This document shows, piece after piece, positions 52,660-62,259 of a stretch of 64,000 bases of DNA. Positions within the stretch are counted from its first letter, which is position 1, and each line of letters starts with the position of its first letter. Position numbers and translations under genes: made by a program. Below the pieces are notes generated by a model that saw only the letters and a list, made by a program, of their open reading frames with translations, did no database searches and was not told where the DNA came from. Source of the DNA: Temnopleurus reevesii (lineage: Eukaryota; Echinodermata; Echinoidea; Temnopleuroida; Temnopleuridae); the NCBI GenBank assembly GCA_036244855.1, contig BQKZ01000438.1, positions 45,091-109,090 on the forward strand. Reading direction: 5' to 3'.

Positions 52660-55220
52660 TAGGAAAAGCTAGAGCGAGGGGGTTTGCCAGTCAACCTCCG
52701 AAGACCCAATGAGAGAATACGCTCCGAGGTTATTTTCCGAATTCCCCTAGTAAATCAGCTCTGCTTCCTCAACTGCAAACTCCCTTGATTGAGTCCTAAA
52801 TCTGATATTTTCCCCCTAAAGAATGCTCGGCATTTAAGCTATTTCAGTCATTCCACGCTGATATCACCACGGAAATGAAAAGACGTAAAGCCTAGATGTC
52901 GCCCATATTTCTAGTTAAAGTTGTCTAGTTTTTCGTATAGCGGAGAGTTATGGATATATTGGAGAAATGAGCTGAAAACTATGAGCAAGCTGAGAGAAAT
53001 TGTTTCACAACTATCCACCAATGCCTCAAATACTTCAAATTCCATCTCCATTTTAGTTTTCTCTCGTCCCTTTCTTTCTCTTCATCCTCAACATTCCGGG
53101 GAGCACTTTATTTCTGCATGGCACAAATTGAGGGAGTAAATTTTAGCGAATGTCAGGCATGCACGCCAGAGAATTACACGAGAATTTGCAACCATGTACA
53201 AAGTGTAAAGATCATTTGAAATACGCCTGGTCCTGGAGAAAAATCTATGCCGCCGCAATTCCCCCGTGGTGATCCGGTGACAAAAATAACGTGATTGAAA
53301 TTATTGTGTATGCATGCTAGCGTAATTAAGTTGCAGAAGTTCATAGTGTATACCCGCTACCTCCAGCTTGCAGATATAGATTACACCGCGCCGAAAAGTC
53401 ACTAAATGCTCGCCTGCCCCTTCGGGTGGCCCCTCGATAATACCAGTTTGATGATATTAAAATTCCTCGCGGATTATAATTCTTTAAAAAATGCAATTTT
53501 AAGATGATTGCATTTTAAATGATCTCTGGGTTTCTCGGGTAGAGGGTCTCGAAGTGCTCTTGAGTTGGCAGGCGAATTCTATGCATGCCTGAAAGCACTG
53601 AGCATTTATTGATGCTTGCAACGTCATAACACTCGCTCAGAGCCTCTCTTTCTCACCCTTTTTTCACCCATTATGTGATCCTGTTATCTTGAACTAGATA
53701 TAGGATTGCATGCAGAGTGAATTTAATTTGAGGAATATGTGGATTTTGTTAATCATATGAAAGGGATTATGTAGCTTGTTTATGATTGCAAGGAAAGAAA
53801 TCTAATTTCCTATCAATTTGTTCAATGCATCTTCCACTTTATTTCAACCTTAAGCAATGAATCTAGATTATTATTCTTTCATTCAAACTCATCTCTGAAA
53901 ATTGAAAAAGCATCTTGAATGTATTGTAAAGTACAGTTACGAGTACTGTAAGTATAGTGTTTTCAACAAAATCATGTTTTGATATTGATACAGGAGAAAC
54001 CATAATATTTGAATCTAAAGAAAATTAGTGTTTCACTCCTTAAATATCTAATTTGCCGATTCCTTTATTTTTTCTTTAACATGAGCAATCCATTAAAAGA
54101 TGAGAAATCAGAGAAAGTCCATCTCAACTGCACATGCACATAACAAAATGCAGAACATTTGCCTTTTTCATGATAGATGTCCTTTTTTTGCAATGGGTAT
54201 TTATCCCGCATCGTACTGCCGATTGTCGACATGTAAATTCTTATGTTCAATTGATGGCTATTTACCGTTGATGTTGACTTTGATGCATTACACTTTATCC
54301 ATACCATTATTAATTGGGATCCCTCAAGTCCTTCGTAGATTCCCCGTTTTCACAACGCTGCCAGTGCCAGCTTTCACAATGCTGAATTTTTACCCTCCTC
54401 TTTCAAACTTTAGATTGAACCAATACTCCCATTTCATGACGCCGTGCAAAATTCTATCAAACCAATAAATGTCTACTTTTCATTACATAGGATAAACGAT
54501 GCCCAGACAACCTTTAAAGATAATAACGGACTATTTTGCCACAGCCCTCTAATTGAATTTGCCGTCTTTTATTACCTCCGGCATAATTACATTTGTAAAG
54601 TAAAACAATTGCGACTAAATTACAGGAGAAAATAAAAACATCCTTTTACCAGCAATCAATTCCAATTGTATCTCTCTGAATTCAATAAGGGAGGCTAAAC
54701 TACTTGTCTATTTCGATGATATCCAAACAGACAGGTTGACCAGGGAAGAAATAAGATAAAAAATTATCCTGTGAAGGTTTCGTAAATGTTTGTGTTTCTT
54801 GGCAGTATGATAGTTGTGACAATTTGTTTAGCCGAAGACGCTGCGACGTTGGCACTTACGACATTCCAACACTGCCATCGCGCATACCACAAACGAGAAC
54901 ATCCAATTTAATTCCCTACATTGCAAAAATAAATCCAAATATTTAATATAGGCAGCCAGGAGCCAAATTTTGCCATTTTCATTTATCAAACCAAATTCTG
55001 CTCCCTCAATCTTGCGGGCTTGACAGCCCTATTCTTACGCAGAGCCTTTTAGGGTAATTAGATTATCGGGCTTTAGGACAGTGTCTTAGATAGATGGGTG
55101 TTCTTGGCTGGAGCATCATACACATCCCAACTCCGACTATCTCAAGGGTTTCAGGTTTCTAATACGGGAGAGGGGCAAAGAATCAATTAATTCCACCCAT
55201 TTTAGGGTACAAGAGGTTCA
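52660..55220. promoter_or_regulatory. Repeat-free intronic region, candidate regulatory
   Basis: About 2.5 kb of the large intron lacks simple repeats and recognisable elements, and it has more CpG and balanced composition than its surroundings (for example 52,670-52,760, 53,230-53,460 and 55,000-55,200). In developmental transcription-factor genes, such blocks are often conserved enhancers. No individual site is called. Open frames here are short and unsupported. Confidence 0.25.
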
Positions 55221-55659
55221 CGATTGAAGGGGTTTCATGTTTATTTTTCACTGGAAAATGCCATTTAAAATGACACTTGCTTGATATATTGTGATGGCGG
55301 TGTGGAGCTACATGTATGATTGTCCAANCATGGATCACTTTTTTAATGTATCACTGGTAAATGTATCAATGATTGGACTTTGAAGGATGTGTAATGTAAC
55401 GAGAGACTTCATTCAATAACTGCAATCAATCTTGAATACATTTGATGATATTCAATAGGCTGGTTTACTAATAGATTCAAATTGTATGCATACCTCTAAC
55501 ACAAAGGTTGTTCTTGACAACCATAAAGCTTGCCCGAGGCTTGCCCGACATAGCAACAAGTAATGTATGCAAACTGAATTCCAATTATTGTAGTCTTATT
55601 GTTATCACCCGGTCTATGGAATACCACGTAACTACGTTAAACGCACATAAATTTGAATA

Positions 55660-55838
55660 CAGTCAAACCTGTCTACAGTGGCCACCCCAAGGGAAACAGA
55701 AAAGGTGGTCACTGTAGACAGGTGGCCTCTATAGACAGGTTCTATAACATGCATTTTCACCTGGAGGGAATCAATTTAAGTGGCCTCTATAGACAGGTGG
55801 TCACTATAGACAGTGACCACTATAGACAGGTTTGACTG
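55660..55838. mobile_element. TA-flanked MITE with internal repeats
   Basis: CAGTCAAACCTGTCTACAGT on the left is mirrored by ACTATAGACAGGTTTGACTG on the right, and both are bounded by TA (55,658-55,659 and 55,839-55,840), as in Tc1/mariner insertions. The interior repeats the arm motif several times (GTCACTGTAGACAGGTGGCC, GTGGCCTCTATAGACAGGT), so it can fold in several registers. About 179 bp, no coding capacity. Confidence 0.75.
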
Positions 55839-55977
55839 TATTACTTTTTCACAATGACTTAACATCTACCAAAGATCTCTAAAGTGATCAGTCACTGTCG
55901 ATTATTCATCACTTTGTTAGTAAAAAATAAATAAAAGACATGCATTTCTGTGTAAGATTATGGATTGGTGGTATGGT

Positions 55978-56060
<83 letters not shown>
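55978..56060 (+). repeat. (GAT)n microsatellite
   Basis: A nearly pure TGA/GAT array of more than 25 units, with a looser tail to about 56,170. Poly-Met or poly-Asp readings are artefacts. Confidence 0.95.
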
Positions 56061-56447
56061 ATGATGATGAAGATGATAATGATGGTGAGAATTATGATGA
56101 TGGCTAGGATTGTTATGATGGTGAGCATAATGATGGTGGTGGTGATGGTGGTTGGGATTAGGATGATGTTGGTGTAGGAGGCTGTAGTGTTGGGAATTTT
56201 AGTTCTTCTAGTGTAAGTTATTATGATTATGATGCTGGTGATAATGATGAAAAAAGGAGGAAGAAAAGAAGATTACAATTATCCAATTCCCTCCAGTATC
56301 ATAGATGTAGATATTTTGATATTCAAAGAAATCTAACTCCATGTAGACGAATACAATAATAAACAATTTTCCTTACATACATTTAAATATCTGAAGGATT
56401 TTCAAATTTTACTAAATTATCCATCATTTTTCTTCTCCTTATTACAG

Positions 56448-56647
56448 GACACATCTTGGAGTTACAGAGGCGCCATGCTGAGAAGAAGAGACTGTTGGCC
56501 CATCAGCGTTACCAGGAGGCTCAGAGGGCAAGTGACCCTCATCTTGCTGCAGAAAGGACTGAATCAGAGGATGAGAAGGTCATGGGTTCAGACCCCAGGT
56601 CATCAGCCTTCACCAAGCTTGCATCAGATGGTGGCTCTGAAATCAAG
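56448..56647 (+). CDS. casz1: casz1 exon (residues 462-528)
   Basis: Acceptor attacag|GACACATC. The leftover C of the previous exon plus GA gives Arg, and reading continues HILELQRRHAEKKRLLAHQR. The Leu/Arg/Lys/Glu-rich stretch at about 463-485 is probably a helix or short coiled coil. The following sequence is acidic and polar. It ends GAA ATC AAG|GTAAGG in phase 0. 200 nt. I recall no clear vertebrate counterpart to this segment beyond its position between the GMYGY block and the SKYD repeats. Confidence 0.85.
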
Positions 56648-57056
56648 GTAAGGGGGTGTTGTTCATTTATTTGGGTCAGGAATATCATCTTCTTCTCTTC
56701 TTCTTCTCTAATTACATGGTTATAATGTAAAATGTAAGTGATTTGAAATTGGTTACTAATCAAAGCTGATTTATCGTTTTTAATAAACAAACAGTTATTC
56801 TGGTACGGTCTGAAAATACTATGCTAATCACTTTGTAAGTGCATATGATTGGTCCAGTAGATAAAATGAATGATTTGATTTGTTCTCTTGCAAAATGTAG
56901 AATACAGTGTATGTAGATGTAGCTTTTTCACTACAAAAGTCTAAAAGAATTTTTATTTTCTTTTCAAAATAATTATGGAAGGTGGGACAAGAGTTTTTAT
57001 ATCCATTTTCTTCACCCTGTTTGTGACAATCATATTCCCACAATTTTTTTATTAAG
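56648..57056 (+). other. casz1: casz1 intron, 409 bp
   Basis: GTAAGG donor and attaag acceptor. AT-rich with no feature of note. Confidence 0.8.
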
Positions 57057-57413
57057 GACCCATCTATGATGAAAGACACTGATCGCCCCCTCGTAGCTCC
57101 AAGCCATGCAGTCCTTCAGCAGCTCGCAGCCCTCCATCAGCAGCTCCGAGCCGAAGAGAGCGCCCTCGCCTCCGACAACAACACCGACGACCCGTCCGAC
57201 TCCCCCGCCCAGGAGCACCATCGTCACCATCATCATCGTGCCCTTGAGAGGGGAGAGGACCACGCCCGTCAGGAGAGTGCGTCGGCCCAGCATGCAGCCA
57301 GGCTGAGGGAGCATATGGAGAACCTTAGGGAGGCTGCAGCAGCAGAAGGAGCCATGTCGGATCTCAGCGCACCTCCCTACCCGGGAGTCCTGGCCGCTCA
57401 TCTTGAGGGAAAG
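57057..57413 (+). CDS. casz1: casz1 exon (residues 529-647)
   Basis: Starts after atttttttattaag, an AAG acceptor that is less common than CAG. The frame is in phase with the previous exon (GAC CCA TCT ATG). It is rich in Ala, Gln, Glu and His, with a His cluster HHRHHHH near the middle and a helix-prone Leu/Gln stretch (VLQQLAALHQQLRAEESAL). It ends GAG GGA AAG|GTACAT, phase 0. 357 nt, 119 codons. The G+C content and lack of stops contrast with the flanking introns. No domain is known to me. Confidence 0.85.
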
Positions 57414-58048
57414 GTACATTTTCAAAATTAAACATTTAGTCATTCAATTTTTTCTAGTTAGAAGATTTTATAAGAATAACATCATAACGAGTAAAAAAAA
57501 AAAATATCCCCCTGAGACCTGTTTCATAAAGATGTTCATAGAGGTATGTATGCATGACTGTGGGAACGACGGCTGATCCTTTCTCAGGTACGATTTAGCC
57601 TCACAAGTTACTAGCAAGTGCACTAAAGCGTCACCAGTCATTCATAGAGTCTTGCATAGATCTACGAACAGCTTTATTAAACACAACCTAGGAGACAAAA
57701 TCAGCTCTTTATGTATTTTCATTATAATATATTTTTCACTTTCAAGGAATATAAATCAGTAATTATTTTCTTCCTTCTTTAACCAGTCAGAAAGTTATTT
57801 GAATATATAATCAGAGGAGAAACTAGTGCATGTAATAAAAACTTTTTTCACTTCAGTTTTCATTTTTCATGTGCATCTCTGAAACAGCCTACAAAATGCC
57901 ATTCTTTTTTTTTTTACAATTACCATGTGGAAGAGAAAATTTGTACAAATTTTAGATGAAATGCTGTCATTACTCCCAACTGTAAATTAGGTGTACACAT
58001 CAGAAAGTGCATCACAGCTCTTTATTTTTTCCTATTTTCTTGTTAAAG
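57414..58048 (+). other. casz1: casz1 intron, 635 bp
   Basis: Carries a MITE at about 57,516-57,690. Otherwise AT-rich sequence with poly-A and poly-T runs. Confidence 0.8.
57516..57690. mobile_element. Hairpin MITE (GTTTCATAAAG family), copy 1
   Basis: CTGTTTCATAAAGATGTTCA at the left is mirrored by TGAACAGCTTTATTAAACAC-like sequence at the right (57,667-57,686). Inner arms pair around catgactg/cagtcattc. It is homologous to 59,751-59,918. No coding capacity. It is decayed, so the ends are approximate. Confidence 0.6.
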
Positions 58049-58196
58049 ATGGTGAATTCAAGAATGGCGACTGGCAAGACGGTAAAGCAGCTGATAGAGG
58101 AGCAAGAGTTTATGAGGAATCTGATGGAGCTTGGAGATAGATCAGAAGCAAAGAGATTCTCAAAATATGACTACTTTATCCAGAAGCTGGAAGCAG
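58049..58196 (+). CDS. casz1: casz1 exon with first SKYD repeat (residues 648-697)
   Basis: Acceptor tcttgttaaag|ATGGTG, phase 0. The exon encodes a Glu/Met-rich helix-prone part, then RFSKYDYFIQKLEAG at about 683-697. This matches the SKYD-type repeat of vertebrate CASZ1 (SKYDFFIQKL and SKYEEYIRKL as I recall). It ends GAA GCA G|GTAGG, phase 1. 148 nt. The split Gly codon is completed by the next exon. Confidence 0.9.
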
Positions 58197-58646
58197 GTAG
58201 GAAACGTATCATCTCTTTATTTGTGTCTCTTGATACAGGAGGTCCAGAGGATAAGGGTCATTTATTTAAAGTTAAATATCTTGTTTTTTGTTTTTTTTAA
58301 GTTATTCTAATTTTGTTGTGATCTTTAAACGTGTCAACTGTCAATAAATTGACTCGCAATATTTTTTTTTTCCATAGAGCCTCAAATTTGTTTGATTAGT
58401 GTTTTTGATAGTTAAGATTACTCTCTTTGACAGCTCAAACATTATGAACTTCACTGTAAAATGTTGGATCAGGAATATGACTTGTTTCAATGATTCATAT
58501 TGACAGCTAAAGCATTATGCAATTTTAAGTTGGGAAATTAATCGATTACAGTGTAACTTCTGTTTTTCTGGGACTTAGATGATTGGAATTTGACAGTTTT
58601 CTAGTGAACACAATACCAATTTCATCACCATTTTATTTCATTGCAG
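58197..58646 (+). other. casz1: casz1 intron, 450 bp
   Basis: GTAGG donor and tttcattgcag acceptor. AT-rich, nothing else seen. Confidence 0.8.
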
Positions 58647-59373
58647 GTGAGAGCATATCCAAAGACGTGCCCAACTTGCGGGTGTCCAAGTACGACAGCT
58701 ACATCCGCAAGCTGAAGGCAGGTCAGTCTATCAACAAGATCATCGGCCGCAAGGTCAGTGCCTCCCAGCGCATCAGGGATATCATCAGCCAGCAGATCCA
58801 GCTCAAGCAAGGTGGTAGCGGGCACGACGGGGATTCGAAGGAGGATGCTGAAGCCATCGAGGCTGCTATCTTGGAGAGCGAAGGGTTGGCGCAGAGGGAG
58901 TTTGCTGCAGCAGCTGCAGCCGCTGCTGCTGCTGCCGCCGCCACAGGTTCTGACCCCCAGCTCCACCTGGACCCGCAGCGCAGCTCAAACTACGAATACT
59001 TCATGTCAAAGTTCAACAAGGGCGAGGCTGCACCAAGGTATACCCTCGACGGCGTCGCACCATCCACTTCATCGAACTCGAGCACCTCAGCCATCAGTCC
59101 TCCACCTGGTGTGGATGATTCCGTTGATGATCCCCACGCAGATCGGAGAGAGCAGTACGGAGGGATGGAGAGACGGGAAGACTACTCAGGGCGGGATGAC
59201 TTCGGTCCATCCTACGAACCGAGGGACAACATCCTCAAGAAGTGTCTCCTGGAGACAGGAAGGAGCGATCTGGATTCGGAGGAAGGCAGCGAGAAAGGGA
59301 TCAAATCCGGCACGCTGTCAACGTCATCAAGTCCTGGATTGGAAGGCAGTGCTTTCAATCGTTATATAGCAAG
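58647..59373 (+). CDS. casz1: casz1 exon with SKYD repeats and poly-Ala (residues 697-939)
   Basis: Acceptor ttcattgcag|GTGAGAGC, where G+GT restores Gly. It contains RVSKYDSYIRKLKAG (708-722), a poly-Ala run of 13 (783-795), a third degenerate repeat RSSNYEYFMSKFNKG (808-822), then a Ser- and Asp-rich region and AFNRYIA (932-938), equivalent to QKYIAR just before the first finger of vertebrate CASZ1. Donor GCA AG|GTATGAC, phase 2. A second donor 15 nt downstream is also phase 2. The 3' end of the exon is repeated twice more in the following intron. Read-through stops at TAG 59,426. Confidence 0.9.
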
Positions 59374-59730
59374 GTATGACATTGCCAGGTATGAAGACAT
59401 CTTAAGTTATGGCATGGATTCAAAGTAGATCTAGATGTAGAGGATAGATAGTCCAGACCCGCTGTCATTGTTATCTAGCCCTGGATTGGAAGAAAGAGCT
59501 TTCAATCGTTGTATAGACAGGTATGAAGATTACATCTTATCTTATGGCATGGATTCAAAGTAGATCTAGATGTAGATTGTAGAGTGTAAATAGTCCAGGC
59601 ACGATGTCAACATCACCGATTCCTGGACTGGAAGGCTGCACTTTCAATCTATAAATAGCCAGGTATGAAGACATTGTAAAATTATGACATGGTTTTGCAA
59701 GTAGATCTAGATTAGAAGTAGAATGTAGAT
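59311..59730 (+). repeat. Tandem triplication of exon-6 3' end and donor
   Basis: Three copies start at about 59,311, 59,458 and 59,600. Each contains GATGTCAAC- or GCTGTCA-type sequence, then CCTGGATTGGAAG (ACTGGAAG in copy 3), CTTTCAATC, a donor-like AGGTATGA, and GTAGATCTAGAT. Copy 1 is the real exon end. Copies 2 and 3 are intronic and keep the donor but diverge, and copy 3 has a premature TAA. Spacing is about 142-147 bp. Confidence 0.85.
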
Positions 59731-59750
59731 CTGTGTAGATCTGTGTAGAT

Positions 59751-59918
59751 CTGTTCTATAAACCTGTTATACATCTACGCACAACTCTACGAATGACTGA
59801 TGACCCTTCCTGAGGTGCGATCCAGCATCAGGTGTTATCACCGAGTACAGGAAAGGGTCACCATTCGTTCGTAGAATGTTGCGTAGCTCTATGAACAGCT
59901 TTATGAAACACAGCCCTA
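59751..59918. mobile_element. Hairpin MITE (GTTTCATAAAG family), copy 2
   Basis: CTGTTCTATAAACCTGTTAT and CTACGAATGACTGATGACCC on the left are mirrored by GGGTCACCATTCGTTCGTAG and GAACAGCTTTATGAAACACA on the right. About 168 bp foldback, no coding capacity, related to 57,516-57,690. Confidence 0.7.
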
Positions 59919-60310
59919 GTGTGTCTGTAGACTAGTACAAGAATGTTGCTGTGGTAGAGTGGTTTATTCATTTGACTTTATTGATTGATAAATGCTAGTC
60001 CAGGGATAACATTGGCAAGCTGTGGCAATAGATTAATTGTATTTGTGATATATTGAAAATAAAAGGATATGGAACCTTTCTCTTGTCAACCCTCATTCCG
60101 ATAGGCCTCAAAAGCACACCTTTCTTCAGAACCCAGAGACATTTTTTCATAAGAAAAGCAGATCTTCAATCATCTTGATAGTAATTGTGATTATGCTCTT
60201 TGTTTCACAGTTGATAATTTTCATTTCCTTCCATACTGTAACCTTTATATATTGCTAATTTATTTTTTATTTTTGTCCCAATTCAGCCTTTGGTAAAGCT
60301 GTACCCCTTG

Positions 60311-60428
60311 TGCCTATTCCAATAGTGGGCTTTAACTTAACCCGGGCTTTTCTAAATTTAAACCAATGGACTAAATTACAATGATTTAGAAGTGATGTAA
60401 TTTAAACATTTTCTCCGGAATACGGGCC
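60311..60428. mobile_element. Palindromic MITE, copy B
   Basis: TGCCTATTCCAATAGTGGGC and TTTAACTTAACCCGGG match the left half of 29,603-29,702. The right end CCGGAATACGGGCC matches its right terminus. The stem is decayed. The duplicated block after the N at 60,721 begins at this right terminus, so the assembly break falls in a repeat. Confidence 0.65.
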
Positions 60429-60490
60429 AATGTTTTTTTCAAAAGATTTGAAATGTTATTCTGTTTATTCCTCTTTCTTTTCTGCTGCAG

Positions 60491-60575
60491 GTTTGGTGCA
60501 TCCCAAGACTGTGGACGATGCTCTTACCAGTTCAAGGAACACTACCATTGTCTTGACAAGGACTGCAAGTTTGCT
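60491..60575 (+). CDS. casz1: casz1 exon, first castor zinc finger start (residues 939-967)
   Basis: Acceptor ctgctgcag|GTTTGG restores Arg939, followed by FGASQDCGRCSYQFKEHYHC. Putative zinc ligands are C946, C949, C959 and C964. The HYHC signature and the position right after YIAR identify the first castor finger. The first pair is C-x2-C here, while I recall C-x4-C in human CASZ1. Ends TTT GCT|GTAAGT, phase 0. 85 nt, not a multiple of three. A near-identical copy lies at 60,797-60,881. Confidence 0.93.
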
Positions 60576-60721
60576 GTAAGTATCTGCAACCATCTTAACT
60601 TGGCAAACCCCCTCTGCTAACTAATTTATTAACTGGGAACAGAGTTAAGCCATTATAATAATAATAATATATAGCATTTAAACACACTCTCTCTCTAGTC
60701 ACCTATACAGAGGCGCGAGAN

Positions 60722-60977
60722 GGAATACGGGCCAATGTTTTTTTCCAAAGATTTTGAAGTTTTATTCTGTTTATTCCTCCCTCTTTTCTCCGGCAGGTTT
60801 GGTGCATCCCAGGATTGTGGACGATGCTCTTACCAGTTCAAGGAACACTACCATTGTCTTGACAAGGACTGCAAGTTTGCTGTAAGTATCTACGACCTCA
60901 TCCCATCCTGCCCTTCCAAATACCCTTTACTAACTAATTAATTTAAGGAGAACAAAGTTCAGCCATTCCTAAAAACT
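60722..60977 (+). repeat. casz1: Second copy of exon 7 with flanks (probable haplotype duplicate)
   Basis: From GGAATACGGGCCAATG onwards this repeats 60,417-60,654, starting directly after the N at 60,721. The embedded exon copy (60,797-60,881, acceptor tctccggcag, donor GTAAGT) differs from 60,491-60,575 by two visible substitutions, CAA/CAG (Gln) and GAC/GAT (Asp), both synonymous. The intronic flanks differ more, with small indels. Including both 85-nt copies would shift the frame. It looks like the other allele placed in tandem. A real tandem exon duplication is less likely. Confidence 0.85.
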
Positions 60978-61280
60978 TTGTGATACATATTATTGCTCTG
61001 TGGAATTCCTTTTGCTGAGACTTGCATAATCAAAGGACATGATACAAAACCGTTATCAATCAAACTTTCATCGTCATACTTTTGAGGATAACGGGTGTAA
61101 TACATGTAGCTGATAGTCTATTGATTCTATCATCACTCATGGACCCTTTAAAAGAAAATAATGTTTAGAATGATGTTTTACATTGACAATATTTATTAAG
61201 TCTCAAATACTAAAGCTGTATCATCTGAAATGTATAGAGATATTTCTCTTCCCTTGAGATTGATATCTACATTTGAAATT

Positions 61281-61310
61281 ATGATGATGATGATAATAAT
61301 AATAATAATG

Positions 61311-61373
<63 letters not shown>
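61281..61373 (+). repeat. (AAT)n microsatellite
   Basis: A nearly pure AAT array with a short ATG lead-in, in the intron between zinc-finger exons. Confidence 0.95.
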
Positions 61374-61374
<1 letters not shown>

Positions 61375-62259
61375 AAAAGAAGACCAAAATGACAAACTAT
61401 TATGAACTCTGTTCTCACTATGTGTACATCCCTGCTCCTCTCTCCTTAACTGAAATCCAGTTTTATTCCTGTGTGCTTTTTCAGTTAATCCTTCTTTCAT
61501 TCCAGTATTGACTGAACCTGCTATTTTGATTATCTATGATGTAGAAGCTTGGAGTATATGCATACTAATTTTTCCCTCATTCCCCCTCCTCTAACATACA
61601 ACCAGAAGGCTTTGAACTGTTGTAGGCAGAATCAAGTATATTATGCTTGGATATGTCTGTTTCCATTTAATATAGTGGCTGTGAATGGAATGCTAATATA
61701 TCATATCTGGTGATTCTTGACTCCTTTTTGTTAGGAGAAAATGAATTTGCTCTTCAATTGAATTATTTATTTTAGAAAATCATATTATCCTGGCACTGAC
61801 TTTTCTTCTATGATATTTATAAAGTCCTAATGACAAAGTAATTTGCTATATTTCCATGATATTTATATCCCATAATTTCAAATTATTAAATATATTCTAA
61901 ACTATGATGCCCTATTACCTCCCATTAACTTTTTAGCTTGGTGCATTTCAGGGCCTTATATCCAACGAATGTCAAGAATACTCTATGATAATTCTAACAA
62001 AGTAAACCTCTTTTTGGACTTCTCAATTAGTTACTATCTATCCTTTGAAATTTCAAAGTAGTACATGTATAGTGTAAAGCATTATTTTTATGCTTGATGT
62101 AATGTAATGTGATTTATACTGGTAAGTGAAAAGGAATTTAGGGTATATTGTACCATCTGGAGCTGTTTGTTATCACTATTAGTATTAGGTCAAAAGGCTT
62201 GTATGATGTAAAGAATATCTAAGTGCATTGTTGAGATCATTTCACTGATAATCCAACAG

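Larger units (their letters stand above)
44945..56447 (+). other. casz1: Large casz1 intron
   Basis: Begins with a consensus GTAAGT and ends attacag. It holds a long GAT-repeat region directly after the donor, a GA tract near 46.3 kb, one MITE at 50.1 kb, a TA-flanked MITE at 55.7 kb and a second GAT array at 56.0 kb. Stretches near 48.2-48.5, 49.2-49.5, 50.7-50.9 and 52.6-55.2 kb are free of repeats and contain more CpG, so they are candidates for enhancers. A single N sits at 55,328 with no duplication around it that I can see. No convincing alternative exon was found. Confidence 0.8.
59374..60490 (+). other. casz1: casz1 intron with repeats, 1,117 bp
   Basis: Holds copies 2 and 3 of the exon-6 end, a hairpin MITE at 59,751-59,918 and a palindromic MITE at 60,311-60,428. 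Ends tttctgctgcag. Confidence 0.8.
60576..62259 (+). other. casz1: casz1 intron with duplicated block
   Basis: Apparent length 1,684 bp, inflated by the duplicated exon block after the N at 60,721. It also contains an (AAT)n microsatellite at 61.3 kb. The rest is AT-rich with no gene. Confidence 0.75.

Noticed and set aside
55320..55335. Duplication around the N at 55,328
   Set aside because: No repeated sequence could be seen on either side, unlike the other two exon-associated Ns.
60735..60941. Separate zinc-finger gene start
   Set aside because: It is the duplicated copy of casz1 exon 7 with its intron flanks.
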